DNA of 64,000 nucleotides from Orbaceae bacterium ESL0721 (GCA_029433365.1 JAQTHZ010000001.1:62001-126000), one strand, 5' to 3'; positions 9,163 to 18,286 are shown, counted from the stretch's first letter. Notes: generated by a model from the sequence alone, not told the origin. Numbers and translations: made by a program.

Positions 9163-11277
9163 TTATCCCGCCTCTCTTTTTATCGTCTGAATTAGCGTTA
9201 TCATCTCCGGTAATATATCTAAAATTAAGTTTAGCTGCTGCATAACTAACAGATCATTATGGGTAGAATCATCTTGCAAGTTATTAATATAGTCGATAAT
9301 AGTCTGTTTAATTTGTGGATAGTCTTTGCCAAGTTTAATATCACTCAAGGTATTTATAATATAGACCGAAATATCATCAAAAAAATCTAATGTCTGCTTT
9401 GAGATAGCCTGATCTCGATGTGCACCAAGCGTTGAGAGATAACTAATAAAGGTGTGATTTAATGTCAAAAAACGGAAGCTTTGATTAATGAGTGTCGTAT
9501 TTACATGCGGCTCTTTCGCCATAATAGTGATTTGAGTTGAGAGATCGACACTACTATCATGCACAGCACGTCTTGCTACTCGGTAGTTAACATCATTATT
9601 TTTGCCTAAAATATATTGACTACCTATTAATGCTAAATAGTGACAATTATTATGAGTAAGGTGTGCAATAATGTTAGGTAAATTGCGAAACTTCCAATCT
9701 GGCCAGATATAACTGACGGCAAGCCAAGCGATTATGCATCCTATAATCGTCGCAACTATACGAGCTATGGCAACTTCAATTGAACTCTCACCGGCTAAAC
9801 TGAAACTGAAAAAGACAAGTAGGGTAATAAATGCGGTTGCATAGGCATATTGCGAGTTTTTAAATAGGAAAAATAGCCATCCACTCAGTACTATTAAGAA
9901 CAGTTGCGCCTCAACCGTTGGAAAGATATAGGTTAGTGGAACGCCGATAATAATCCCCAATATTGTCCCTAAAACACGTAGTTGTAGACGATGTTTTGTG
10001 GTTGAGTAGTTAGGTTGACAGACGAACAAACTCGTTAAAATGATCCAATACCCATGAGAGAGAGGGGTAAAGTGGATAATCATATAACCGATAAAAAAGA
10101 CAAGACTCATGCGAATAGCATGCCGGAAAAGGGCAGATTTTAATGTAAGATTATTTTTAATTTTAATAAAAATATCCCTAAATCCACTTAACTCATCATC
10201 AACAATTAGATCTTTATCATTTGCAAATTGTTGCAAAGTATCAATATTGGCTAACAGACGGTCTATCGATAGGAGATTGTTATATAAGTTTTGTAACGAT
10301 TTTAAGATCAACAGACTCTTTTTATCGCGCTCTTGATACTGTTTAATCGATTCTGCCAAGTTGGCAAAATCACGAGCAAACAGAGGATCATGTACGTAAT
10401 TCTGGTTTAACTTAATCGCTGTTGCCACGCGCCTACACGCTTTTGCTTGCAGATTGAGTATCCGCCCAAATCGGAAAAGCATATCACTATGTTTAAAATT
10501 GATACTTAACTCTTGATAGTTGACATGGGCTGAACTTGCTCTCTCATGAATATCTTGAGCAACAAAATAGTAATTGACCATTTTTTTTACATAAGTTTGC
10601 CCATAGTAACTTTTTATACGATTGAATAGTGAACGTTTAACTGTGTTAAAGGCGTTAATTAATTGATTGTTACTTTCGGTCAGTTGTAGCGTCTGATTTT
10701 GGAATCCTTGCTGCTCATCTGGATCAAACATAGCGGCTTTAGCATCAAGATAGTTTGCTAGTTGGTTAAAACAGCTTGATAGATTCTGTTGTGTAGCGCG
10801 GATGGGTTGAATTAATGTTTCAATGATGGCAACGATATTATACCAAAGGGCACCAATAAGCAGGAAAATAGGCAGGATAAAATTATTACTAAACATATCA
10901 TGCCCAAGCATGGTGTAAGCAGCAATTAGAAGTGATCCAAAGGAGATAACTGCATAACGTTGCCCAAGAGAGCCAAGTAAAGTAAAAATAAAGGTGGAGC
11001 AGACAAGTCCAATAATAAAAAGATAGGGGTAGTCAAAGAGAATCTGAACCGAGAAAGAGGCAACTGAGAAACAGATTAATATAAAGAGTAAATTAATACA
11101 GCGACCAAGTGGTCTGGTGTCTATCTCTGTTAATGCAGCAGCAACCACACCTAAAGTGAGCGGAATAACCAGCAGCGTATGACCAAAGTACCAAGGAATT
11201 AACGTGGTACCAGTTAAACTGATTAAAATTCGTAGACTGTAAAGTAGATTATTGTGATAAAAAACTTTACGTAGCAT
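9163..11277 (-). CDS. yccS: YccS-type FUSC family inner-membrane protein
   Basis: A large inner-membrane protein of the FUSC/aromatic-acid-exporter-like family. The 704 residues align along their length with E. coli YccS (717). There are two clusters of about six membrane segments (near residues 15-155 and 385-510), separated by a soluble helical domain, plus a cytoplasmic C-terminal domain. Conserved blocks include VAQDIHERASSAHVNY, HGYWIILTSLFVCQPNYS and AVSYIWPDWKFRNLP. The ATG at 11277 aligns with the E. coli N-terminus; a GTG 18 bases upstream is an alternative. Transported substrate is unknown for the family. The stop is followed by the short repeat families at 9048-9133. Confidence 0.9.
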   Translation of the reverse strand: MLRKVFYHNNLLYSLRILISLTGTTLIPWYFGHTLLVIPLTLGVVAAALTEIDTRPLGRCINLLFILICFSVASFSVQILFDYPYLFIIGLVCSTFIFTLLGSLGQRYAVISFGSLLIAAYTMLGHDMFSNNFILPIFLLIGALWYNIVAIIETLIQPIRATQQNLSSCFNQLANYLDAKAAMFDPDEQQGFQNQTLQLTESNNQLINAFNTVKRSLFNRIKSYYGQTYVKKMVNYYFVAQDIHERASSAHVNYQELSINFKHSDMLFRFGRILNLQAKACRRVATAIKLNQNYVHDPLFARDFANLAESIKQYQERDKKSLLILKSLQNLYNNLLSIDRLLANIDTLQQFANDKDLIVDDELSGFRDIFIKIKNNLTLKSALFRHAIRMSLVFFIGYMIIHFTPLSHGYWIILTSLFVCQPNYSTTKHRLQLRVLGTILGIIIGVPLTYIFPTVEAQLFLIVLSGWLFFLFKNSQYAYATAFITLLVFFSFSLAGESSIEVAIARIVATIIGCIIAWLAVSYIWPDWKFRNLPNIIAHLTHNNCHYLALIGSQYILGKNNDVNYRVARRAVHDSSVDLSTQITIMAKEPHVNTTLINQSFRFLTLNHTFISYLSTLGAHRDQAISKQTLDFFDDISVYIINTLSDIKLGKDYPQIKQTIIDYINNLQDDSTHNDLLVMQQLNLILDILPEMITLIQTIKREAG

Positions 11278-11581
11278 AAGTATAATTGGCTGCACAAATA
11301 GTAATTTTCAGTAATTAAAAAAGTGATTTAAAAAGTGATTTAAAGGATACTACATTGGTATTTTTTATCAATGTCACTATTTTGTAGATCTATGCTATCT
11401 AATAAACTATTTTTTAAATTAACGATTAATTTAGTTCTTTATTAAAATTTAGTACTTTATTAAATAGAAGATTGCGCTGAAATTGAATTAACAATATTAC
11501 AAATATAGATTACAATATCAAAATATTAGCCTACTATTTTAGTAGGTTTTTTTATTGTTTTGTTTATAACAGGATAAAAAG
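11278..11581. other. AT-rich intergenic region upstream of yccS and grxD
   Basis: This 304-base divergent spacer holds two tandem duplications: AAAAAGTGATTT twice (11318-11329, 11330-11341) and an 18-base unit twice with one mismatch (AATTTAGTTCTTTATTAA at 11428-11445 and 11446-11463). It also carries the hairpin at 11530. No coding sequence or convincing promoter pair is seen. Confidence 0.6.
11530..11553 (+). terminator. Terminator-like hairpin just upstream of grxD
   Basis: Seven-base stem (CCTACTA 11530-11536 with 11540-11546), three-base loop and seven T. It points in the direction of grxD and ends 28 bases before its start codon, although no gene precedes it on this strand. It could end a short transcript from the spacer or act as a leader attenuator. 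Confidence 0.6.
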
Positions 11582-11929
11582 ATGACCACAGAATTGACAA
11601 CCATTGAAAAAATCAAAAAACAGATCGCAGAAAATCCAATCATCCTCTATATGAAAGGATCCCCTAAATTCCCGAGTTGCGGTTTTTCCGCACAAGCAGT
11701 ACAGGCACTATCCCACTGTGGCATACCTTTTGCCTATGTTGATATTTTACAACATCCTGATATCCGTGAAACATTGCCAAGTTATGCAAACTGGCCAACT
11801 TTCCCACAATTATGGGTTGAAGGTGAGCTTGTCGGTGGTTGCGATATTATTTTAGAGATGTTCCAAACTGGCGAATTAAAGCCACTGCTTGAAGAGACAG
11901 CAGCAAAACATAAAGATGAGAATATGTAA
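11582..11929 (+). CDS. grxD: Monothiol glutaredoxin Grx4
   Basis: CGFS-type glutaredoxin that binds [2Fe-2S] clusters with glutathione and passes them to acceptor proteins; cytoplasmic. The 115 residues match E. coli GrxD (115). The active-site motif CGFS is at residues 33-36, preceded by the KGSPKFPSCGFS segment, with WPTFPQLWVEGELVGGCDI later providing glutathione contacts. An AGGA ribosome site lies about 8 bases upstream. The hairpin in its leader is described separately. Convergent with rnt. Confidence 0.97.
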   Translation: MTTELTTIEKIKKQIAENPIILYMKGSPKFPSCGFSAQAVQALSHCGIPFAYVDILQHPDIRETLPSYANWPTFPQLWVEGELVGGCDIILEMFQTGELKPLLEETAAKHKDENM

Positions 11930-11946
11930 TTTAAGTGATATAAATT

Positions 11947-11965
11947 AAGCGGCTATTTGCCGCTT
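11947..11965. terminator. Hairpin between convergent grxD and rnt
   Basis: Seven-base stem (AAGCGGC 11947-11953 with 11959-11965) and five-base loop. It lacks a strong U-run on either strand, so it is a weak or factor-assisted terminator at best. Confidence 0.45.
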
Positions 11966-12004
11966 ATTAGCTGTTTTACTATTTAACTACTCAACTATTT
12001 AACT

Positions 12005-12646
12005 CTACAAAGGCCAACCGCCTAATTTTTTATAACGGTTTACCATCTCGCAAAAAAGTGTCGTAGTACGTTCAGTATCATATAGTGCAGAGTGAGCCGC
12101 TTTGAGATCAAAAGGTATCTCGGCTGTTTCACAAGCTTTCGCTAAGACAGTTTGCCCAAATACCAATCCACTTAAGGTTGCAGTATCAAAAGTGGCAAAA
12201 GGGTGAAAAGGGTTACGTTTTATCCCTGCGCGTTCGGCGGCTGCCATTAAAAAGCTGTGATCAAAATGGGCATTATGTGCAACAACTACTGCTCGATTAC
12301 AGCTATTCTCTTTCATGCCATCTCTTACCAAGTTAAAAATTGCCTCAATTGCTATCTTCTCATCAACGGCACCGCGAAGAGGATTATCAGGATCAATACC
12401 ATTAAATGCTAATGCTGAGGGTTCTAAAATCGCTCCTTCAAAAGGGTTGACATGAAAATGAACCGTTTTATCTGGCAGTAACCAGCCTGAGTCATCCATT
12501 TTAACGGTTATGGCTGCAATCTCTAATATTGCATTACTATTGGGGTTGAAACCAGAGGTCTCGATATCAATGACAACGGGATAAAAACCGCGAAAACGGT
12601 TTGCTAGTTGGTCGCTAGTTTGGGGTTGGGAATTTGGATTAGACAC
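12005..12646 (-). CDS. rnt: Ribonuclease T
   Basis: DEDDh-family 3'-5' exoribonuclease that trims tRNA and other stable RNA 3' ends; functions as a dimer. The 213 residues match E. coli RNase T (215). Exo motifs are present: VVIDIETSG (Asp27, Glu29), [10 protein letters not shown] and the C-terminal [10 protein letters not shown] with the catalytic His and Asp. The stop codon is followed on the minus strand by a 16-base-period duplication (ACTATTTAACT at 11978 and 11994 on the plus strand). Stands alone, convergent with grxD. Confidence 0.96.
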   Translation of the reverse strand: MSNPNSQPQTSDQLANRFRGFYPVVIDIETSGFNPNSNAILEIAAITVKMDDSGWLLPDKTVHFHVNPFEGAILEPSALAFNGIDPDNPLRGAVDEKIAIEAIFNLVRDGMKENSCNRAVVVAHNAHFDHSFLMAAAERAGIKRNPFHPFATFDTATLSGLVFGQTVLAKACETAEIPFDLKAAHSALYDTERTTTLFCEMVNRYKKLGGWPL

Positions 12647-12793
12647 AATAAATTTCTTAAATTAGAGGATGACTGTATCAACTATTATGCCATTTTTTGT
12701 ATGCTTCGACTAGTTGCAACCCTTTTTGCGTTTTTTAAGAATCACTCTGCTAAGTTTACAAAGATTATGCAAACGATTAAAATGGTCTCTGTT

Positions 12794-12881
12794 CTCATCG
12801 GGGTGTCTTTTTAGGCTGAGAATATCGATATGATATAACCCGTCGAACCTGAACTGGATAATGCCAGCGGAGGGATTTGAG
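12794..12881 (+). promoter_or_regulatory. TPP riboswitch (THI element) upstream of thiBPQ
   Basis: The conserved core is unmistakable: GGGGTGTC at 12800-12807, AGGCTGAGA near 12813-12821, GAACCTGAACTGGATAATGC about 12845-12864, and CCAGCGGAGGGA about 12864-12875. The closing P1 stem is short (CTCA 12794-12797 with TGAG 12878-12881). It senses thiamine diphosphate and represses the downstream thiamine importer in known cases. It begins about 150 bases downstream of the rnt start codon on the opposite strand and 185 bases before thiB. Confidence 0.96.
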
Positions 12882-12979
12882 TGACGTAACAGATTACTCA
12901 AACCTTTTGTCTTTTGATTTACTGTATAGTTGCTAAAAATATAGTTGCTATCATCTTTGTATAACAATTGGAGACAAAA
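12876..12979 (+). promoter_or_regulatory. Putative expression platform of the TPP riboswitch
   Basis: Two candidate structures are visible. TTTGAGT (12876-12882) can pair with ACTCAAA (12896-12902), followed by a U-rich tract; its 5' arm overlaps the riboswitch P1 3' strand, so the two exclude each other. Further on, TTTTGTCT (12905-12912) is perfectly complementary to AGACAAAA (12972-12979), which covers the end of the GGAG ribosome site and the first base of the start codon. The second suggests translational control. A duplicated TATAGTTGCTA lies in the intervening loop. Confidence 0.45.
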
Positions 12980-14019
12980 TGTTTTTTTATAGAATCCATT
13001 TAATACTATCTAAATTATCGATTATTTCGACATTTTTTCGGTACTCTCTTTTTATCTTCCCACTCCTCTTTACCTCTGCTGTTTTTGGGCAGCAACCCAC
13101 GTTAACGGTCTATAGTTATAGCTCTTTTATGTCTGAGTGGGGACCAGGTGAGGAGATTAAAAAAGGGTTTGAAGCAGAGTGTGATTGCCAACTAAAAGTA
13201 GTTTCAACCGGTGATGGGGTAACAATTTTAAATCGTCTCCGTCTAGAGGGTGCAAAAACCAAGGCAGATGTGATTGTTGGATTAGACAACAATTTATTAG
13301 CGCAGGCACTGCAAGCTGATATTGTTGTGCCACATGAAATCAGTAAACCAGAAAATCTTAACATTGATTGGTGGGATGAGAACTTTATGCCTTATGATTA
13401 TGGCTATTTTGCTTTTATCTATAATCAAGAGAAGATCACAACACCGCCAACAAGTTTACATGAGTTGATAGATAATAGACCAAATTGGAAGATCATCTAC
13501 CAAGATCCTCGTACCAGTACCCCTGGGCTTGGGCTCCTATTTTGGGTGCAAAAAGTTTACGGAGATGATGCCCCTAAAGCATGGCAAAAATTAGCAGAAC
13601 ATACTGTGACAGTGACTAAAGGGTGGAGTGAGGCATATAGTCTATTTTTGAAAGATGAGGCTGATTTTGTATTAAGTTATAGCACCTCGCCGGTTGTCCA
13701 TATTTTAAATGATCATGATTACCGTTATGCAGCTGCTATATTTACCGAAGGGCATTACCGTCAGGTTGAAGTGGCAGCTATTGTTAAACAGAGTCAACAA
13801 AAAGCGTTAGCTGCTAAGTTTTTGCGTTATCTATTAACGGAGAGAGCACAACGGGAATTTGCCGAAAAAAATGTGATGTATCCAATTATCCATATTCCAC
13901 TTTCAAAGCCTTTTTATGAGATAAAACCTGTTACCAAAGCATTAGAATTTGAACCACAGCAGATAGAGCAGAATCAGAAAGCGTGGATTCGAGCATGGCA
14001 GTTAGCGGTGAGTCAATAA
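12979..14019 (+). CDS. thiB: Thiamine ABC transporter substrate-binding protein
   Basis: Periplasmic binding protein (TbpA/ThiB) delivering thiamine and its phosphates to ThiPQ. The 346-residue protein has an unusually long N-terminus: about 36 residues ending in a hydrophobic stretch and ...SAVFGQQ, a plausible signal peptide with cleavage near residue 37. The mature part shows family motifs (TVYSYSSFMSEWGPG, STGDGVTILNRLRLEG, DVIVGLDNNLL, YQDPRTSTPGLGLL, TKGWSEAYSLFL, LSYSTSPVVH). A GGAG site 5 bases before the ATG fixes the start. First gene of the riboswitch-controlled operon. Its TAA stop begins a perfect 13-bp tandem duplication (14017-14042). Confidence 0.95.
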   Translation: MFFYRIHLILSKLSIISTFFRYSLFIFPLLFTSAVFGQQPTLTVYSYSSFMSEWGPGEEIKKGFEAECDCQLKVVSTGDGVTILNRLRLEGAKTKADVIVGLDNNLLAQALQADIVVPHEISKPENLNIDWWDENFMPYDYGYFAFIYNQEKITTPPTSLHELIDNRPNWKIIYQDPRTSTPGLGLLFWVQKVYGDDAPKAWQKLAEHTVTVTKGWSEAYSLFLKDEADFVLSYSTSPVVHILNDHDYRYAAAIFTEGHYRQVEVAAIVKQSQQKALAAKFLRYLLTERAQREFAEKNVMYPIIHIPLSKPFYEIKPVTKALEFEPQQIEQNQKAWIRAWQLAVSQ

Positions 14020-14042
14020 GTAGATTAATTAAGTAGATTAAT
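14017..14042. repeat. 13-bp tandem duplication starting at the thiB stop codon
   Basis: TAAGTAGATTAAT occurs twice in direct succession (14017-14029 and 14030-14042); the first copy opens with the thiB TAA stop. Confidence 0.9.
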
Positions 14043-14080
14043 AATGTCTAAAATTACAAATTTAGGTAGCCCTTTTTAAA

Positions 14081-15676
14081 ATGGTACCCATTAAAACCTT
14101 ATTACCCGGTATGTTTGCTGCCACAACGATTTTGTTGATAATTGGTGTGGCGCTATCTAGTTTGCTCATTTTTGCATGGCATACTGGTAATATTGCAATC
14201 TATTTTGATGCTTATCTCTGGCACACTTTGCAAATTACCTGCCTGCAAGCAGCTTTATCCACCTTGCTATCAATTTTAGCTGCTATAGTGATGGCAAAGG
14301 TGTTGACGTTAGTCGATTTTAGGGCTAAATCACTGCTTTTAAAAATTATGTCGCTCACCTTTTTTTTGCCATCATTAATTGTTGTGACAGGCATCATTGC
14401 CATTTATGGGCAACATGGGTGGCTAGCAAAAATTTGCCACTGGTTTGGTCTTGATCTCCACATCTCCATTTATGGTCTACAGGGGATCTTATTGGCGCAT
14501 ATTTTTTTAAACTTCCCTTATGCTTGCCAACTCTTCTATCACACGCTTATGGCGGTACCTTCAGAGCAGAAAAAATTAGCATCACAGCTCAATTTTTCAC
14601 ATTATATCTTTTTTAAAATTGTTGAATGGCCACGATTAAAACGGCAGCTTTTACCTACAGCACTGCTTATTTTTATGCTCTGCTTTTCTAGTTTTGCTAT
14701 TGTATTAGCCTTAGGTGGCGGGCCGAAATATACCACAATAGAGGTGGCAATTTATCAGGCAATTCGCGATTTTGAACTTTTACAGGCGATTGTACTTGCG
14801 GGGTTGCAACTAATTTGCCTATTTCTGCTGCTTGTTTTTAGTAATAAATTTAATAAAAATAGTGGGTTAAACATCTCATCTGTTCCGGATGATTATAAAC
14901 TGCCGCTCTCTATTTTAGGCTATGTAGTTACAATTTTTATACTCACTATTGGCGTACTATTTATTTTAGCTCCTATTGTGGCGATTATTGTTGATGGAAT
15001 ATACGCCTTTCGGTGGTCACTTCTCACTGTACCATTGGGATTAGCCATTTTATACTCTCTTATTATTGCTTTAGGGTCAGCCATTGTGACACTGCTATTA
15101 TCACTACTACTATTGTGGACAAATAGCCGTCTGTTGTTAAAAAATTGTCTGCGTAGTAGCCGTAATTTGATGATAGTTGGTAACTTAGTCTTAATGATAC
15201 CGAGTATGGTATTGGCATCAGGGTTTTTTCTAATTTTCTTTCCCTATGCGGAAGATCCCCTTTTTGTCTCCCTCTTAATGATTATCTGTAATGGTTTAAC
15301 TGCGTTACCATTTATTTTAAGAGTTTTAGAGATACCCATGTACGATATTACACGCCAATATTCACATTTAGCACAACTGCTAAAAATTAGCGGCTGGCGG
15401 CATTTTTCAATTATTGAATATAGAGCCTTAAAACCGTTACTGGTGATCAGTTTTAGTTTTGCATTTCTATTATCATTAGGGGATTTTGGTGTTATTGCAC
15501 TATTTGGAGAGCAGTCAATTAATGGTTATAGCGTAACAACTTTGCCATACTACCTTTATGAGCAGATAGCCCATTACCAAAGTGGTGCAGTTACTGCACT
15601 GACTCTTTTGCTTTTATCAATTGCTTTGATGATAATCATTGACCGGAATCGAACCCATTATGATCACACTAAATAA
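14081..15676 (+). CDS. thiP: Thiamine ABC transporter permease ThiP
   Basis: Inner-membrane permease of the thiamine importer, a tandem fusion of two permease halves. At 531 residues (E. coli 536) it shows about 12 hydrophobic segments and two copies of the cytoplasmic coupling region (around residues 160-190, EQKKLASQLNFSH; and 445-470, YSHLAQLLKISG). The ending ALTLLLLSIALMIII is the last membrane segment. It follows thiB by 61 bases and overlaps the start of thiQ by 17 bases, which supports translational coupling in a thiBPQ operon. Confidence 0.95.
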   Translation: MVPIKTLLPGMFAATTILLIIGVALSSLLIFAWHTGNIAIYFDAYLWHTLQITCLQAALSTLLSILAAIVMAKVLTLVDFRAKSLLLKIMSLTFFLPSLIVVTGIIAIYGQHGWLAKICHWFGLDLHISIYGLQGILLAHIFLNFPYACQLFYHTLMAVPSEQKKLASQLNFSHYIFFKIVEWPRLKRQLLPTALLIFMLCFSSFAIVLALGGGPKYTTIEVAIYQAIRDFELLQAIVLAGLQLICLFLLLVFSNKFNKNSGLNISSVPDDYKLPLSILGYVVTIFILTIGVLFILAPIVAIIVDGIYAFRWSLLTVPLGLAILYSLIIALGSAIVTLLLSLLLLWTNSRLLLKNCLRSSRNLMIVGNLVLMIPSMVLASGFFLIFFPYAEDPLFVSLLMIICNGLTALPFILRVLEIPMYDITRQYSHLAQLLKISGWRHFSIIEYRALKPLLVISFSFAFLLSLGDFGVIALFGEQSINGYSVTTLPYYLYEQIAHYQSGAVTALTLLLLSIALMIIIDRNRTHYDHTK

Positions 15677-16391
15677 AGTTATCTATCGATATTCAATGGC
15701 TGATAGTGAAAAGAGTGCTAACTTAGAAGAGGTGATGCACTTCAATTTAGAGATAGCCAAGGGTGAGCGCGTTGTTGTTGTTGGTCCTAGTGGCGCGGGG
15801 AAGAGTACTTTACTCAATTTGATTGCTGGTTTTATCCAACCTACATCAGGTGAAATTATTCTTAATCATCAGAATATGGCTAACATCCCACCTGGTAAAC
15901 GCCCTGTTTCCATGCTATTTCAAGAGAATAATCTTTTTGAACATCTTACTGTTGCACAGAATGTTGCTTTAGGGATTAAACCATCTTTAAAATTGAGTAG
16001 AGAAGAGAAGCAAGAGGTTATTGATATATTAAGTAAAGTTGGATTAGAAAAGGAGGTAAAACGCTATCCGCATCAACTATCAGGCGGGCAGAAACAGCGT
16101 ATTGCTTTAGCCCGTTCCTTAATACAACATCGTCCAATTTTACTGTTAGATGAACCCTTTTCAGCGTTAGATCAAGCTTTACGTTTTGAGATGTTGGATT
16201 TAGTTAACCATATTTGTGAGGCATTTTCATTAACATTAATGATGGTTTCACACTATTTAGATGCATCTTTACAGCAGTTTAACCGCTGTATTGTGATAAA
16301 TGATGGAACAGTTATCTTTAATGATGAACCTGCGGCACTTTATCAACCCGCTAATCAAACCGTTGCCGAGCTGCTGCGTCTAAAGGGTTAA
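15660..16391 (+). CDS. thiQ: Thiamine ABC transporter ATP-binding protein ThiQ
   Basis: ATPase subunit of the thiamine importer, membrane-peripheral on the cytoplasmic side. The start at ATG 15660 (MITLNKVIYRYSM) aligns with the family; the frame extends seven codons further upstream. Motifs in order: Walker A GPSGAGKST, Q-loop LFQENNLFEHLTVAQN, signature LSGGQKQRIALARSL, Walker B ILLLDEPFSALD and the switch His in MMVSHYLD. The 243-residue length is slightly longer than E. coli ThiQ (232). Last gene of the operon. Confidence 0.96.
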   Translation: MITLNKVIYRYSMADSEKSANLEEVMHFNLEIAKGERVVVVGPSGAGKSTLLNLIAGFIQPTSGEIILNHQNMANIPPGKRPVSMLFQENNLFEHLTVAQNVALGIKPSLKLSREEKQEVIDILSKVGLEKEVKRYPHQLSGGQKQRIALARSLIQHRPILLLDEPFSALDQALRFEMLDLVNHICEAFSLTLMMVSHYLDASLQQFNRCIVINDGTVIFNDEPAALYQPANQTVAELLRLKG

Positions 16392-16418
16392 ACTAATTGA
16401 TAAACTTTATTTTTGCAA

Positions 16419-16435
16419 CTTAAGGTTTTATTAAG
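16419..16435 (+). promoter_or_regulatory. PmrA(BasR)-box-like repeat upstream of eptC
   Basis: CTTAAG (16419-16424), a five-base spacer, then ATTAAG (16430-16435): a direct repeat of the PmrA half-site YTTAAK with the canonical N5 spacing, one mismatch in the second half. It lies 50-66 bases before the eptC ATG, with AT-rich -10-like sequence following (TATATT at 16444-16449). Confidence 0.55.
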
Positions 16436-16484
16436 GTAACTACTATATTTTATTCACACTTTTTGTTTTTGGATTAAATATAGT

Positions 16485-18221
16485 ATGTCGAATCAGATAG
16501 AAAATCGTCAATTTAAATGGTCATCTCTTATTTTTACTACACTATTTTTTTGCTACTTTTCAGTAGCTTTGCAATTAGTCATCTTCTGCACTGGGCATAC
16601 TAATGTCAATGGATTAAGAGATGCCTTTATTTATAGTCTAATCTGGTTGGTTCCTATTCTGTTTTTCCCAAATTATACCCGCAAAATTGCAACTGTTTTT
16701 GGGATCATAGTTGGTGGATTATCTTTAATTCCGGTTCTCTATTTTACTATTTATGGTCAAGAGTTTTCGCAAAGCGTCTTTTTTATCATGGCGGAGTCTA
16801 ACTTTGCTGAGAGTAAAGAGTATATTTTGCAATATATGAGTCTAAAAATAGTTATTATATTAATTATTTATATTGCTATTGGGGTATTCCTCTGGACACG
16901 TGTTAAACCGATCTATCTAAAAAATCCTATCAAATATAGTATTTCACTACTTATTTTGCTCTATGCTTTAGCGCCGCTTGGCATAAGTTATTTTATCAAG
17001 CAGAGCGATGTAAACAAAACGGTAAGGCATCTCGCAACGCGTATGGAGACAACCGTACCATGGCAACTATTCCATAGTTATAATGAGTACCGTCGTCAGC
17101 TCTTGGCTATGGAGTCAATTTTAGCCAAATATGATTCACTACCACCACTGGCAAATTTAAAAGATAGTAATGGAGATTCACCACGTACTTTGGTTCTTGT
17201 TATTGGTGAATCGACAACTCATAATCGAATGGGATTATATGACTATCCCCGTGATACTACGCCAGAGATGGAACGATTCAGACGAGAGAATCCCAATAAT
17301 TTAGTTATCTTTAACGATGTTGTTTCACCGCGCCCTTATACCATTGAAGTGTTACAACAGGCATTAACCTTTGCTGATGAAAAACATCCTGATCTCAATT
17401 TAGAACAGCCATCATTAATGCATTTAATGAAACAGGCAGGTTATAAGACTTTCTGGATCACCAATCAACAGACGATGACTAAACGTAATACCATGTTGAC
17501 AATGTTCTCAAAACAGACTGATAAACAGTACTACATGAATAATGATCGAAACCAGAGTGCGCGGCAATACGATACTAACGTTTTTGATCCATTTAAAGAG
17601 GTATTAGCTGATCCGGCAGAGAAGAAGTTTATCGTAATTCATCTATTAGGTACCCATATGAAGTATGAATTTAGGTATCCAACTGAAGAGAAGTATAACC
17701 GTTTTAATGATGCGTCTGGCATACCAGCAGCGGTGGCAACAAATTTAGATGATAATAAACTATCAACCTATAATAGTTACGATAATGCGGTAGCCTTTAA
17801 TGATTATGTAACGACTCAGCTTTTTACCATGTTTAAAAATAGTCACGATAATGGCTTTATGCTCTATTTTTCTGATCACGGTGAAGATGTGTATGAGACA
17901 CCGCCACATAATATTCTAGGTCGCAATGAGAAAGCACCGACTAAAACTATGTATACGGTGCCGTTTATCCTTTGGCAATCACCAGAATGGCTTAAAGCAC
18001 ATCCAGATAATCATGCATTATATCAAGATAAAAGTTATAGCGAACGTAAATATAGTACGCAGGATCTGATTCATACTTGGTCTGATTTAGCTGGATTAAG
18101 TTATGATCTCTATGATCCAACTAAAAGTATTATTAACCAAAATTATCAAGAGAGAACACGTTGGATTGGTGATCCGTATGATAAGAGTGGTTTAATAGAT
18201 TATGATAAGTTAAAGCGATAG
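16485..18221 (+). CDS. eptC: LPS-core phosphoethanolamine transferase EptC (CptA)
   Basis: Inner-membrane enzyme with a periplasmic alkaline-phosphatase-fold domain that transfers phosphoethanolamine from phosphatidylethanolamine to lipopolysaccharide core. The 578 residues align throughout with E. coli EptC (577) rather than EptA: about five membrane segments in residues 15-170, then the catalytic domain with VIGESTTHNRM (predicted nucleophile Thr244), RPYTIEVLQQALTF, FWITNQQTMTKRNTMLT, HLLGTHMKYEFRYP and YFSDHGEDVYETPPH. Transcribed alone after thiQ with a 93-base gap containing a PmrA-box-like repeat, so induction by the PmrAB two-component system is inferred. Confidence 0.94.
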   Translation: MSNQIENRQFKWSSLIFTTLFFCYFSVALQLVIFCTGHTNVNGLRDAFIYSLIWLVPILFFPNYTRKIATVFGIIVGGLSLIPVLYFTIYGQEFSQSVFFIMAESNFAESKEYILQYMSLKIVIILIIYIAIGVFLWTRVKPIYLKNPIKYSISLLILLYALAPLGISYFIKQSDVNKTVRHLATRMETTVPWQLFHSYNEYRRQLLAMESILAKYDSLPPLANLKDSNGDSPRTLVLVIGESTTHNRMGLYDYPRDTTPEMERFRRENPNNLVIFNDVVSPRPYTIEVLQQALTFADEKHPDLNLEQPSLMHLMKQAGYKTFWITNQQTMTKRNTMLTMFSKQTDKQYYMNNDRNQSARQYDTNVFDPFKEVLADPAEKKFIVIHLLGTHMKYEFRYPTEEKYNRFNDASGIPAAVATNLDDNKLSTYNSYDNAVAFNDYVTTQLFTMFKNSHDNGFMLYFSDHGEDVYETPPHNILGRNEKAPTKTMYTVPFILWQSPEWLKAHPDNHALYQDKSYSERKYSTQDLIHTWSDLAGLSYDLYDPTKSIINQNYQERTRWIGDPYDKSGLIDYDKLKR

Positions 18222-18254
18222 GTTGGAATAGTAAGTTTTAACGGAATTTTTAGA

Positions 18255-18286
18255 CTCTCTTCATCTATAAATTTTGATGAAGAGAG
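18255..18286. terminator. Strong hairpin between convergent eptC and ydcH
   Basis: Eleven-base perfect stem (CTCTCTTCATC 18255-18265 with 18276-18286) and ten-base loop. No U-run follows on either strand, so termination may be inefficient or factor-dependent. Confidence 0.5.

Noticed and set aside
12608-12967. Short open frames on both strands over the thiB leader (85 codons on the minus strand, 68 on the plus strand)
   Set aside because: They overlap the TPP riboswitch and its downstream platform, and have no ribosome site; the RNA element explains the sequence conservation.
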